From positions 62,001 to 126,000 of the forward strand of contig JAVBKT010000002.1 in NCBI GenBank assembly GCA_031553915.1: DNA of 64,000 bases. Reading direction: 5' to 3'. The translations under genes and the position numbers were made by a program. The notes below the pieces were generated by a model that was not told where the DNA came from, did not search any database, and saw only the letters and a list, made by a program, of their open reading frames with translations. The stretch is from HGM13862 sp031553915. GTDB lineage: Bacteria; Bacillota; Dehalobacteriia; UBA4068. Below, in pieces: positions 42,770-51,096 of the stretch; position 1 is the first letter of the stretch; each line of letters starts with the position of its first letter.

Positions 42770-45700
42770 TTATGATATTTTATTCACATTGCTACTGCCC
42801 TGCTGATCTACTAGATCACTCAGCTCAGATAACATACGCAGCAGCATATCAATTTTTGCTATATCCTTTTGCTCCCCCTCTGTTTTCAGTTTGATCATAA
42901 AGCCTTTTTGATCAGAAAAAACAATCCTCTTTTGCCAATTGGCAAGCAATGCCAGCAGCATTTCGCCATTAATCGGCGGATTTTCGGCAAATTTAATCTC
43001 AATGTAGTTTTGTTTTTGGATGATAGAAATAAGGCGCAGCTTTTTGCCCAGCACCTTCACCTTCCCCATCAGGCATAGGTTACCGAGAGTGCGCGGGGGC
43101 TCGCCATAGCGGTCGCGCAGCTCACTTAGCAAATCATCAACATCCTGATTGCTGGCTGCTGCGGCCATGCGTTTATATATTTCCACCTTGAGCACAGAAT
43201 CAGCCAGATAGTCATCGGGAATATAAGCGTCAATCGACAGCTCCAGCAGGGTGGATATTTCCTGTTCAATCGGGTCTTTGCCGCTGGCCTTGCTCATCTC
43301 CTCTTCCAGAAGCTTGCAATAGAGGTCAAAACCAACTGACATGATATGACCATGCTGCTCCGGGCCGAGAATATTACCGGCGCCGCGCAGCTCCAAGTCA
43401 CGCATGGCAATTTTAAAGCCGGAGCCAAGCTCCGTAAAATCACGAATAGCAATTAGTCTTTTTTTGGCAATTTCATTGATCAGCCGCTCCCGCTTAAAGG
43501 TGAAATAGGCAAAAGCCTGGCGCTCTGAGCGCCCCACCCGGCCACGCAGCTGATAAAGCTGCGCCAGGCCAAAGGTATCGGCATCATCAACAATCAGCGT
43601 ATTGACATTGGGGATATCGAGGCCGCTTTCAATAATTGTCGTGCATACCAAGACATCCGCTTGGGCCGAGACAAAATCCATCATCGCCTGCTCCAGTTCT
43701 TTGCCATGCATTTGTCCATGCGCCACCGCGATTCTTGCTTCCGGTAAAATTTTCTGTAATTCTTCCGCCACATCATAAATATCAAAAACACGGTTATGCA
43801 GGAAGAAAATCTGGCCTCCTCTGCCGATTTCCCGGGCAATGGCATCACGGATGGAGCGTTCGTGATACTCCATCACATAGGTTTGCACCGGATGCCTATC
43901 CTCAGGCGGCGTGGCAATCAGGCTCATATCACGCATACCAACCAGAGCCATATGCAAGGTGCGCGGTATCGGCGTAGCGGAAAGAGTCAAAACATCCACA
44001 TGAGTTCTCAGCATTTTAATTCTTTCTTTATGGGCAACGCCAAAGCGCTGCTCTTCATCAACAATCAACAGCCCCAAATCCCTAAACTGCACATCTTTGG
44101 ATAGCAGACGGTGGGTGCCGACAACCAAATCTATTTCTCCGCTATATAATTTGGCGATAATCTCTCTTTGCTCTTTGGCGGTGGAAAAACGTGACAGAGC
44201 AGCCGCCTTAATCGGAAAACCGCTAAAGCGCTCGCAAATGGTGCGAAAATGCTGCTGCGCCAAAACAGTAGTCGGCACCAGCAAAGCCACCTGCTTGCCA
44301 TCCATGATCGCTTTAAAAGCGGCGCGGAGAGCAATCTCTGTTTTGCCATAGCCAACATCTCCGCATAAGAGCCGGTCCATCACCATATTTGCTTCCATAT
44401 CAGCCTTAATCTCTTTGGCGCTTTGCAGCTGGTCATCTGTTTCCACAAAGGGAAAAGCGTCCTCAAAATCCTGCTGCCAGGGGGTATCCGGCGCAAAGGC
44501 AAAGCCCTGAGTATTTTCTCTGGCCGCATACAGCTGCAATAACTCCCCGGCCATTTCCTGCACCGCAGCTCTAACCTTGGCTGTTGTCCGTTTCCATTCC
44601 CCGCCGCCCAGCTTATTCATTTTGGGGGCATTACCGTCATTGCCAATATATTTTTGAATCAGATCCAGCTGATCCACTGGCAAATAAAGCTTATCTTCTC
44701 CCGCATATTTGATTAAAAGATAATCCTTTTCCACCTCGCCAATTTTGAGCCTTTCCACACCCAGATATTGGCCAATACCCTGATAAATATGAACAACATA
44801 ATCCCCTTGACGCAGATCAAGAAAGTTATTAATCTTTTCTCCGCCTTTATAGGTGCGGCGATACCTTTTGCGCCCCTGTTTGGCAAAAAGCTCCTTTTCC
44901 GTGATCAAAGCCATTTTCAGTTGAGGGCTCTCAAAACCGCTGTTCCAGGCAGCCCGAACAATGGAAATGCCGCTAAGCACCATTTCCTGCACAATTTCCC
45001 CTGCTCTTGTCAAACGCAAATCCGAGCTAGCGGAAATCATCACCTGATAACCACTTTTCGCAAACTCCTGCATATCCTTACGAAAACCAGCAGGGTCATG
45101 AGCATAATTAGGCAGCTCTCTGGCCAGGAAAGAGCCCTCCCAATCTGTCGCTATGCCTCCTGTTTGCATACTCAGTTGACAAAAGAGCAATATTTGATGT
45201 TTGTTTGCCCGCTTAAGCAAATCAGCATAATCCCAAAAATTGCCGTAAAAAGACGGTAACAACCGCCCTTGATCGAGCAAATCAAAATAGCGGCTGGCGC
45301 GTTCATTTTTCAAGTCAAGAGACATTTGCTTAATATATTCCGGCTCAGAAAAAAGCACTATGCCCTGCTGCAAATAATCAAAAATGCTCGCGCTATTTGC
45401 GTAAAAACTGCCGGTTAAGGCTTCTAAAGCATTATCCCATATCCCCTGCTGCAAATATTCCAGCAAGGGCGAAAAGGTCTGTTCCGCGCGCTTTTTATCT
45501 GGCCCGTGCAGCGCGGCCATTGTTTCTTGCAGTTCTTTGGCCAAAGCAGCCTGCGCCCGCTCCCTGGCCGCATCATCCAAAGGCACTTCTCTGGCCGGCG
45601 GCAAATCAGCCTGCTCAATATTTTCCTCGGATAGCTGCTGATCCGGATCAAAATAGCGAATGCTTTCTATTTCATTATCAAAAAATTCCAAGCGGTAAGG

Positions 45701-46264
45701 CCTGGTAGCGGCAATAGGAAAAACATCAATAATGCTGCCACGCAAGCTAAAAGACCCCGGTATCTCGGTTAAAGGCACCCGCTCATAGCCCATATCAGCC
45801 AGCTGACCAGCCAGCTCCAGCGGCTCGATGATATCAGCAACGCTAAGTTTGAGATGGCTGTGCAAAAATATTTCCGGCGGAACTAAGCAGCGGGAAACCG
45901 CGTTAACACAGGCTACCACGAGAACTTTCTCGCCCTTCACCAGCCGTGATAAAGCGCTGACCCTGGCGGCAATCAGCTCAATATTATGCGCATATACCTC
46001 AAAAGGCAATAACTCTAACACCGGGAAATGGATAACCTGCTCTGCCAAAAACGGCTGCAAATCATCAGCCAGCGCCAGCGCGTCTTTTTCTTCCGCAGTA
46101 AGAATCAGCATCGGTTGATCCATATCCTCAAAAAGCGCTGCGGCCAAAGCTGCCTGGGGCAGCTGCGGTAAGCCTGTTAATACCGGGATTTTCTGCGCTG
46201 ATAAAACCTTTTTGATTTCCTGATATTGCTCTTGTCTGCGCCAGGCTTCAAGTATCCTTTGCAT
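42770..46264 (-). CDS. mfd: Transcription-repair coupling factor Mfd
   Basis: A 1164-residue translocase that removes RNA polymerase stalled at lesions and recruits UvrA. Order: UvrB-like N-terminal module (about 1-350), RNA polymerase interaction domain (GDYVVHIYQGIGQYLGVE, about 470-540), RecG-like motor with Walker A GDVGYGKTE and DEEQRFG boxes, IESGLDIPNVNTLIVDDAD and QLRGRVGRS, then a TRCF C-terminal domain. The ATG at 46264 follows GGAGG by four bases; an upstream frame extension toward pth has no ribosome site. Confidence 0.97.
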   Translation of the reverse strand: MQRILEAWRRQEQYQEIKKVLSAQKIPVLTGLPQLPQAALAAALFEDMDQPMLILTAEEKDALALADDLQPFLAEQVIHFPVLELLPFEVYAHNIELIAARVSALSRLVKGEKVLVVACVNAVSRCLVPPEIFLHSHLKLSVADIIEPLELAGQLADMGYERVPLTEIPGSFSLRGSIIDVFPIAATRPYRLEFFDNEIESIRYFDPDQQLSEENIEQADLPPAREVPLDDAARERAQAALAKELQETMAALHGPDKKRAEQTFSPLLEYLQQGIWDNALEALTGSFYANSASIFDYLQQGIVLFSEPEYIKQMSLDLKNERASRYFDLLDQGRLLPSFYGNFWDYADLLKRANKHQILLFCQLSMQTGGIATDWEGSFLARELPNYAHDPAGFRKDMQEFAKSGYQVMISASSDLRLTRAGEIVQEMVLSGISIVRAAWNSGFESPQLKMALITEKELFAKQGRKRYRRTYKGGEKINNFLDLRQGDYVVHIYQGIGQYLGVERLKIGEVEKDYLLIKYAGEDKLYLPVDQLDLIQKYIGNDGNAPKMNKLGGGEWKRTTAKVRAAVQEMAGELLQLYAARENTQGFAFAPDTPWQQDFEDAFPFVETDDQLQSAKEIKADMEANMVMDRLLCGDVGYGKTEIALRAAFKAIMDGKQVALLVPTTVLAQQHFRTICERFSGFPIKAAALSRFSTAKEQREIIAKLYSGEIDLVVGTHRLLSKDVQFRDLGLLIVDEEQRFGVAHKERIKMLRTHVDVLTLSATPIPRTLHMALVGMRDMSLIATPPEDRHPVQTYVMEYHERSIRDAIAREIGRGGQIFFLHNRVFDIYDVAEELQKILPEARIAVAHGQMHGKELEQAMMDFVSAQADVLVCTTIIESGLDIPNVNTLIVDDADTFGLAQLYQLRGRVGRSERQAFAYFTFKRERLINEIAKKRLIAIRDFTELGSGFKIAMRDLELRGAGNILGPEQHGHIMSVGFDLYCKLLEEEMSKASGKDPIEQEISTLLELSIDAYIPDDYLADSVLKVEIYKRMAAAASNQDVDDLLSELRDRYGEPPRTLGNLCLMGKVKVLGKKLRLISIIQKQNYIEIKFAENPPINGEMLLALLANWQKRIVFSDQKGFMIKLKTEGEQKDIAKIDMLLRMLSELSDLVDQQGSSNVNKIS

Positions 46265-46300
46265 ATTTCCTCCGTTTTTGGGGCTTTTCCACGCCAAATT

Positions 46301-46323
46301 AGTGCGATTTTGATAATCGCACT
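46301..46323. other. Hairpin between pth and mfd
   Basis: Stem AGTGCGATT/AATCGCACT with a five-base loop. A T run follows on the plus strand, where no gene reads, while on the coding minus strand the tail is AATTTGG. It may be an mRNA stability or processing element rather than a terminator. Confidence 0.4.
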
Positions 46324-46356
46324 TTTTGTTTCTGGATATTAAGCTCTTCACTACTA

Positions 46357-46968
46357 TTATGCTTCTGGTGTTTCTTGTTCGTCCGTTGCCTCTGCTTCTT
46401 TTATTTGCGGTCCCATACTATTATATTTGTTCATCGCCTTATCAATACCTTCTCCCACCCAAAACAGGGCAATTTCCGCCGCCAGAGCAAAAGCCTGGGC
46501 AAAATAAGGTATCTCCTCCTGGCTAAAGCGGCCGATAACATAATCCACTGTATCATAAGGAGAGGCGCCGATACCTATTTTGAGACGACTGATATCCTCA
46601 GTGCCGGTCTGCTCAATAATGGATTTCATGCCATTATGCCCGCCGTCACTGCCGTTTCTGCGCAAGCGTAACAAGGTTGGGTACAGCGATAAATCATCGA
46701 TTATCAGCAAAATATCCTGATAATCAACTTTATAATAGTGGCAAAGGCGTGCCACGGCAAAACCACTTCGGTTCATAAAAAGCTGCGGTTTGGCCAAAAT
46801 AATCTTCTCTCCCTGATAAACAGCCTGGGCAATAATATTATCCTCAACCTTTTTGTCAAAAGTGGTGTTTAATTCATGCGCCAGCTTGTCTAAAGTGAGA
46901 AAACCACAATTATGCCGGGTCGTTTCATATTTTAGCCCCGGGTTTCCTAAACCAAAAATGATTTTCAT
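46357..46968 (-). CDS. pth: Peptidyl-tRNA hydrolase
   Basis: A 203-residue Pth that recycles peptidyl-tRNA dropped from ribosomes. FGLGNPGLKYETTRHNCGF with catalytic His19, KPQLFMNRSG, IIDDLSLYPTLLRLRRNGSDGGHNGMKSI are conserved. It has a somewhat longer C-terminus (about 15 residues) than usual. Lies before mfd as in Bacillus. Confidence 0.96.
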   Translation of the reverse strand: MKIIFGLGNPGLKYETTRHNCGFLTLDKLAHELNTTFDKKVEDNIIAQAVYQGEKIILAKPQLFMNRSGFAVARLCHYYKVDYQDILLIIDDLSLYPTLLRLRRNGSDGGHNGMKSIIEQTGTEDISRLKIGIGASPYDTVDYVIGRFSQEEIPYFAQAFALAAEIALFWVGEGIDKAMNKYNSMGPQIKEAEATDEQETPEA

Positions 46969-47061
46969 AGAGGTATTCTACCATAAAAACAGCGGATAAA
47001 AAAGCATATATTCGCCTTTTTCACCATATATTTTTCTAAACGTTATTAAGGATGTGAGATT

Positions 47062-48039
47062 ATGCCCGAACAAACAAGCCGTGATATTCAAAGCCGGAAA
47101 ATTATCGGCATGCCGGTATATAGCTGTCAGGAAGGGCTGTATCTGGGCAATATTAAAAATCTTTTGGTCGATGTCAAAGACTGCCTGGTGCAGGGATTTG
47201 TTGTTGAGCGCCGCCGTCTCTCCAAGGATGAACGCATCCTGCCTTTTACCGTAGTGCATAGCTTTGGCGAGGATGGCATCACTGTAGAAACAGCGGGGCA
47301 AATGGAGCGCCGCGGCCAGAGCAGTCAATATATCCGCGCTCTGCGTCATCCGGTCTCGATCATTGGTTCCCGGGTTTTCACTACTGCCGGACGCACCCTG
47401 GGCAAGGTAGAAGAATATCGCTTTGATAATACCTCGGCCAAAATCAGCGGTCTGGAAATCTCCCCTGACGGCTTTTTTAAGGTGCGCTCTCTGATCAAAG
47501 GCGAACATATTATCGCCATTGCCGGCAATACCGTCATGCTCAAGGACGATGCTGCCACTGATGCCGAGGATATTGAAAATGTTTTTGTGGCAGGCGTGGG
47601 CACTGCTGCGGAAACGGTCAAGGAAAAGGCAGGCGAAATCATTAGCAACACCGCGGATATCACCCGCCGCTTTTCTTCGAATATCAGCGAAAAAATGGAA
47701 CGCTTCAAAAAACGTGAGGAAGCATATTTGGCGGACGACTTTGCCGATGATTTGGATGAAGAAATAGAAGAGCCGATCATTGATGTTGCTCTCGAAAACG
47801 AAGAAACAGCCGCTAAACTTGAGGAAGAATTAACAGAAGAAGTAGCGGCAGCGCCAACAAAAATTGCGGACATGGCAATTGCAACAGAGCTGGATATGGA
47901 AAACCAAACTAGCTATGACCCCAAAAAAGACACGGCAATTACCTCGCAGGTGGTTCGGTCAGGAAAAGTTAAAAAAATAGCGCAAAAAGAAGACGCCACC
48001 ACTAATCCTGACGACGTCACAGATATCCCTGAAACTTAA
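47062..48039 (+). CDS. PRC-barrel domain protein with acidic tail
   Basis: 325 residues with two PRC-barrel units (about 10-85: IIGMPVYSCQEGLYLGNIKNLLVD; and about 95-165: VSIIGSRVFTTAGRTLGKVEEYRFD). A helical charged region (about 180-230) and a strongly acidic, disordered-looking C-terminus follow. PRC-barrels mediate protein or RNA contacts (RimM, YlmC/YmxH); this one cannot be assigned. Encoded opposite to and between pth and prs, interrupting the conserved glmU-prs-pth order. GGATGTGAG precedes the ATG. Confidence 0.75.
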   Translation: MPEQTSRDIQSRKIIGMPVYSCQEGLYLGNIKNLLVDVKDCLVQGFVVERRRLSKDERILPFTVVHSFGEDGITVETAGQMERRGQSSQYIRALRHPVSIIGSRVFTTAGRTLGKVEEYRFDNTSAKISGLEISPDGFFKVRSLIKGEHIIAIAGNTVMLKDDAATDAEDIENVFVAGVGTAAETVKEKAGEIISNTADITRRFSSNISEKMERFKKREEAYLADDFADDLDEEIEEPIIDVALENEETAAKLEEELTEEVAAAPTKIADMAIATELDMENQTSYDPKKDTAITSQVVRSGKVKKIAQKEDATTNPDDVTDIPET

Positions 48040-48040
48040 G

Positions 48041-48997
48041 CTAGTCTTCTTCGGTAAAGAGCCTGCTGACTGAGAGGTTTTCATGTATTCTAATGATGGC
48101 CTCACCCAGCAAAGCAGCCACAGATAATACCTTGATCTTGCTGCAATAGCCTTGGCGCTTGGCATCAATAGGAATGGTATTGGTCACCAAAACCTCACTG
48201 ATCACTGAGCTTTCCAGTCTCTCCATTGCCGGTGGTGAAAAAACCGGATGGGTGCAGCAGGCATAAACTTTTTTGGCGCCCAGTTCTTTGAGAGCTGCGG
48301 CGCCTTTGGTGATAGTGCCGGCGGTATCAATAATATCATCAACCATAATCACATTTTTGCCGGCAATATTACCAATGATATTCATAATTTCCGCCTGGTT
48401 GGCATCTTCTCTTCTTTTATCGATGATTGCCAAATCCGCATCAAGACGGTTGGCCAGATTACGCGCGCGCACCACACCGCCAACGTCAGGAGAGACGACG
48501 ACCAGGTCTTCGGTCTCCATGCTTTTATAATACTCGGCCAGCAAAGGCACGCCGGGCAAATGGTCTACCGGGATATCAAAAAAGCCCTGGATAGCATTGG
48601 CATGAAAATCCATTACCACTATCCGGTCTGCTCCGGCAGCGGAAATAAGATTAGCCACCAGCTTGGCGGAAATAGGGTCCCGCGCTTTGCTTTTGCGCTC
48701 CTGGCGGGCATAGCCATAGTACGGTATCACCGCATTGATACGCGCAGCCGAAGCACGGCGCATAGCGTCTATCATAATCAGCAGTTCCATCAAGCTCTCA
48801 TTCACCGGGCAGCAGGTGGGCTGGACAATAAAGACATCACAGCCGCGGACGCTTTCCAAAATTTCTACCCTAATTTCACCATCAGCAAAAGCTCTTACCT
48901 TTGCCATGCCAAGAGGTATACCTAAATATTCCGCCATTTCCTCGGCCAGATGATTATTAGCATTACCGGTAAATAATTTCATCTTGAAACCACTCAT
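48041..48997 (-). CDS. prs: Ribose-phosphate pyrophosphokinase
   Basis: A 318-residue class I PRPP synthase: FTGNANNHLAEEMAEYLG (N-terminal), GYARQERKSKARDPISAKLVANL (flexible loop and Arg/Asp sites), VVSPDVGGVVRARNLANRL, and the PRPP-binding VDDIIDTAGTITKGA. It supplies PRPP to the his pathway and to nucleotides. The ATG at 48997 is preferred over a TTG just before it on spacing from GAGGAG. Its stop is one base from the stop of the convergent PRC gene. Confidence 0.96.
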   Translation of the reverse strand: MSGFKMKLFTGNANNHLAEEMAEYLGIPLGMAKVRAFADGEIRVEILESVRGCDVFIVQPTCCPVNESLMELLIMIDAMRRASAARINAVIPYYGYARQERKSKARDPISAKLVANLISAAGADRIVVMDFHANAIQGFFDIPVDHLPGVPLLAEYYKSMETEDLVVVSPDVGGVVRARNLANRLDADLAIIDKRREDANQAEIMNIIGNIAGKNVIMVDDIIDTAGTITKGAAALKELGAKKVYACCTHPVFSPPAMERLESSVISEVLVTNTIPIDAKRQGYCSKIKVLSVAALLGEAIIRIHENLSVSRLFTEED

Positions 48998-49073
48998 CAA
49001 TTTTCTCCTCTCAGGGCCAAGCGAACTTGGCTATACATATGATTAATTCCCGATATGATAGCTTTTTCCTCTG

Positions 49074-50417
49074 CTATTTGCCGCTTTTTTTGACAAAACG
49101 GGGGTCGCGGGTGGTCGCCCAGTCAGCAATATTTGTCTGCCGGCCGCGCGCCACCGCCAAAGCGTCATCAGGAACATCGGCAGTAATGGTGCTGCCTGCG
49201 GCAATGGTAGCTCTTTTGCCGATGGTCACCGGAGCGATAAAATTGGTATTGCTGCCGACAAAAGCCTGATCCTCAATAACTGTCGGGTATTTGTTTTTGC
49301 CGTCATAATTGCAGGTAATTGTGCCGCAGCCAATATTCACTCCCTCGCCAATAGTAGCGTCGCCAATATAGCTCAGATGCGGAACCTTGGAGCCATAACC
49401 AATATGGCTCTTTTTGATCTCCACAAAATGTCCGGCCTTCACTTTATTTTCCAGCACTGTGCCTGGCCGCAGATAGCAAAATGGCCCTATCTCGCAATTG
49501 TCGCCAATGATGCTGGCGGAAATTTTCACCAAGGGGCCGATATGGCAGCCGGCGCCAATTTTACTCTCGCCTTCGATATAGACCTGGGGCTCAATCACGC
49601 AGTCCACACCAATCTCCACCTCATCATCAATATAGACGGTATCCGGATCAATCATCGTCACCCCGGAGCGCATGAGGGCGGCGTTTTTTCTTTGCCTCAA
49701 TATTTTGGCAGCCGCAGACAGCTGTATTTTATCATTAACACCAGCTATCTCGCTGCTATCCTCGCAAATATAGGCGTTAACCTTGCCGCCGGCAGCATTA
49801 ATTTCTTTGATCACATCAGTGAGGTAATATTCTCCCTGCTGATTATTTGGTTTTATTTTTGCCAACATCTCACGCAAAATATGCGCTTGAAAGCAATAGA
49901 CGCCGCTATTGATTTCCCGGACAGCCAATTGCGCCTCATCCGCGTCCGCCGCTTCGATTATGGCTTCAACATTGCCCTCTTGATTACGCACAATGCGGCC
50001 ATAGTTGGCGCCGTCAGCCAAAACGCTGGTCATAATGGTACACTCCGCCTGGCTCTGCTCAAAAAAACCGCGCAGGTTTTTTAAGGTCTCTTTGCGAATC
50101 AGCGGAGTATCACCGCAAAGAACCATCGCCGCATCCGTGTCATAAGCAATAATTGGCATCGCCTGCTGCAAGGCATGTCCGGTGCCCAGCTGAGGGGTTT
50201 GCAGCGCGTATTTATATTGCCCGCCCATCGCAGAGCGAACCTCATCCCTGCCATGGCCGATAACCAGGCAAATCTCATCCGCACCCGCTTGATCCGCGGC
50301 AGCAATTACATATTCCAGCATAGGTTTATGGCTGATCTGATGCAAGCACTTGGGGATATCACTATTCATCCTTGTGCCGCGTCCGGCAGCCAAAATAACC
50401 GCTGACATTTTTGTCAT
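49074..50417 (-). CDS. glmU: Bifunctional GlmU (uridyltransferase/acetyltransferase)
   Basis: A 447-residue enzyme making UDP-GlcNAc for peptidoglycan. N-terminal uridyltransferase (VILAAGRGTRMNSDIPKCLH, residues 7-26; QLGTGHALQQ; LCGDTPLI) and a C-terminal left-handed beta-helix acetyltransferase (about 250-447; hexapeptide repeats; GDATIGEGVNIGCGTITCNYDG). Feeds MurA in the same window. GGAGG lies seven bases ahead of the ATG. First gene of glmU-prs. Confidence 0.97.
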   Translation of the reverse strand: MTKMSAVILAAGRGTRMNSDIPKCLHQISHKPMLEYVIAAADQAGADEICLVIGHGRDEVRSAMGGQYKYALQTPQLGTGHALQQAMPIIAYDTDAAMVLCGDTPLIRKETLKNLRGFFEQSQAECTIMTSVLADGANYGRIVRNQEGNVEAIIEAADADEAQLAVREINSGVYCFQAHILREMLAKIKPNNQQGEYYLTDVIKEINAAGGKVNAYICEDSSEIAGVNDKIQLSAAAKILRQRKNAALMRSGVTMIDPDTVYIDDEVEIGVDCVIEPQVYIEGESKIGAGCHIGPLVKISASIIGDNCEIGPFCYLRPGTVLENKVKAGHFVEIKKSHIGYGSKVPHLSYIGDATIGEGVNIGCGTITCNYDGKNKYPTVIEDQAFVGSNTNFIAPVTIGKRATIAAGSTITADVPDDALAVARGRQTNIADWATTRDPRFVKKSGK

Positions 50418-50448
50418 ATCGATACCTCCGCATCTGGCTAATAAAAAT

Positions 50449-50477
50449 ATTATACATGATATCTATTGCCCCTGCAA
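50449..50477 (-). promoter_or_regulatory. Promoter of glmU-prs
   Basis: Minus strand: TTGCAG, 17 bases, perfect TATAAT, about 30 bases ahead of glmU. It marks the left edge of the non-coding region 50.48-51.06 kb. Confidence 0.75.
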
Positions 50478-50568
50478 ATACTATCTTGGCGTAAAGATAT
50501 TAGTTAAGCCATTAGGGATGTGAACTCATGCGCCCCGGCCGGCGTTTGGTCGAGCTGGAGCTTTGACC

Positions 50569-50600
50569 TACCTGGCCTTTGCTCCGCAAAGTCGCAGGTA
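50569..50600 (+). repeat. Hairpin repeat, copy A
   Basis: Outer stem TACCTG/CAGGTA and inner stem CTTTGC/GCAAAG, followed by ATGCACTAGCT-CGCGTCGT, which is shared with copy B. Compared with copies B and C, one outer pair is C-G where they have G-C. Confidence 0.7.
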
Positions 50601-50657
50601 ATGCACTAGCTTCGCGTCGTTATCGCGCCTCAGCAGGCGTCCAGCCTGCCTTCGACC

Positions 50658-50691
50658 TAGCTGGCCTTTGCCTACGTCAAAGTCACAGCTA
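50658..50691 (+). repeat. Hairpin repeat, copy B
   Basis: Outer stem TAGCTG/CAGCTA and inner stem CTTTG/CAAAG with a seven-base loop, 89 bases after copy A, with the same downstream ATGCACTAGCT-CGCGTCGT tail. Confidence 0.7.
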
Positions 50692-50784
50692 ATGCACTAG
50701 CTACGCGTCGTCACTCTGCCTGGTCCAGCCCGACCATCCATCCGTCGGGGGTGCTAGCAGTTTTGACTGGAAAACAGTGAGACC

Positions 50785-50818
50785 TAGCTGCCTTTTGCCT
50801 ACGGCAAAATCTCAGCTA
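50785..50818 (+). repeat. Hairpin repeat, copy C
   Basis: Outer stem TAGCTG/CAGCTA and inner stem TTTTGC/GCAAAA; the inner C-G pair of A and B is replaced by T-A. It lies within the 16-bp inverted repeat and its tail diverges from A and B. Confidence 0.7.
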
Positions 50819-51061
50819 TGCATTAAGTTAAAACTCAAGATGCAACATCTTGGTTTTAGCTAAACAGATCCTGGTGAAAAAATTGTTTTTCGTAGTATTT
50901 CGTAGTATATCTACGGGAAATAATTTTTTCAACGAGTTGCCAGCGTTTTCCAGTCAAAACCGTATGAGGCTCGCATTCCTAATGGCTAAGCAATTTGCCG
51001 GCAAAATTTTCACTTGGGAAAATATTTGCTAAAAGGGCTTTTCAAAGGCAAAATAATGCTG

Positions 51062-51067
51062 TATAAT
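51062..51067 (+). promoter_or_regulatory. -10 element of the corA promoter
   Basis: Perfect TATAAT, about 30 bases before the structured leader; the -35 region (TTTTCA, 17 bases upstream) is poor. Confidence 0.5.
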
Positions 51068-51096
51068 AAATAAGTTGCGAAAAATAAACAATCACT

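Larger units (their letters stand above)
50503..50990. other. Large structured non-coding element with terminal inverted repeats
   Basis: A 488-base gene-free stretch between the divergent glmU and corA promoters. The ends are imperfect inverted repeats (50503-50532 against 50961-50990, sharing AGCCATTAGG and CTCAT). Inside, GTTTTGACTGGAAAAC at 50760-50775 is perfectly inverted at 50945-50960 and encloses three stems: 50785-50818, 50827-50860 and 50871-50943. The last holds a 21-bp helix (50875-50895 with 50911-50931) paired throughout with three G-U pairs. Further hairpins: 50569-50600, 50626-50639, 50658-50691, 50729-50749. The strand expressed, if any, is unclear. It could be a structured RNA or a non-autonomous mobile element; I recognise no known family. 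Confidence 0.6.

Noticed and set aside
46301..46323. Terminator between pth and mfd
   Set aside because: The T run lies only on the non-coding strand direction, so it is listed as a hairpin of unknown role.
50850..51032. 60-codon plus-strand frame inside the structured element
   Set aside because: It runs through the long hairpin arms, has no Shine-Dalgarno and has biased composition imposed by the repeats.
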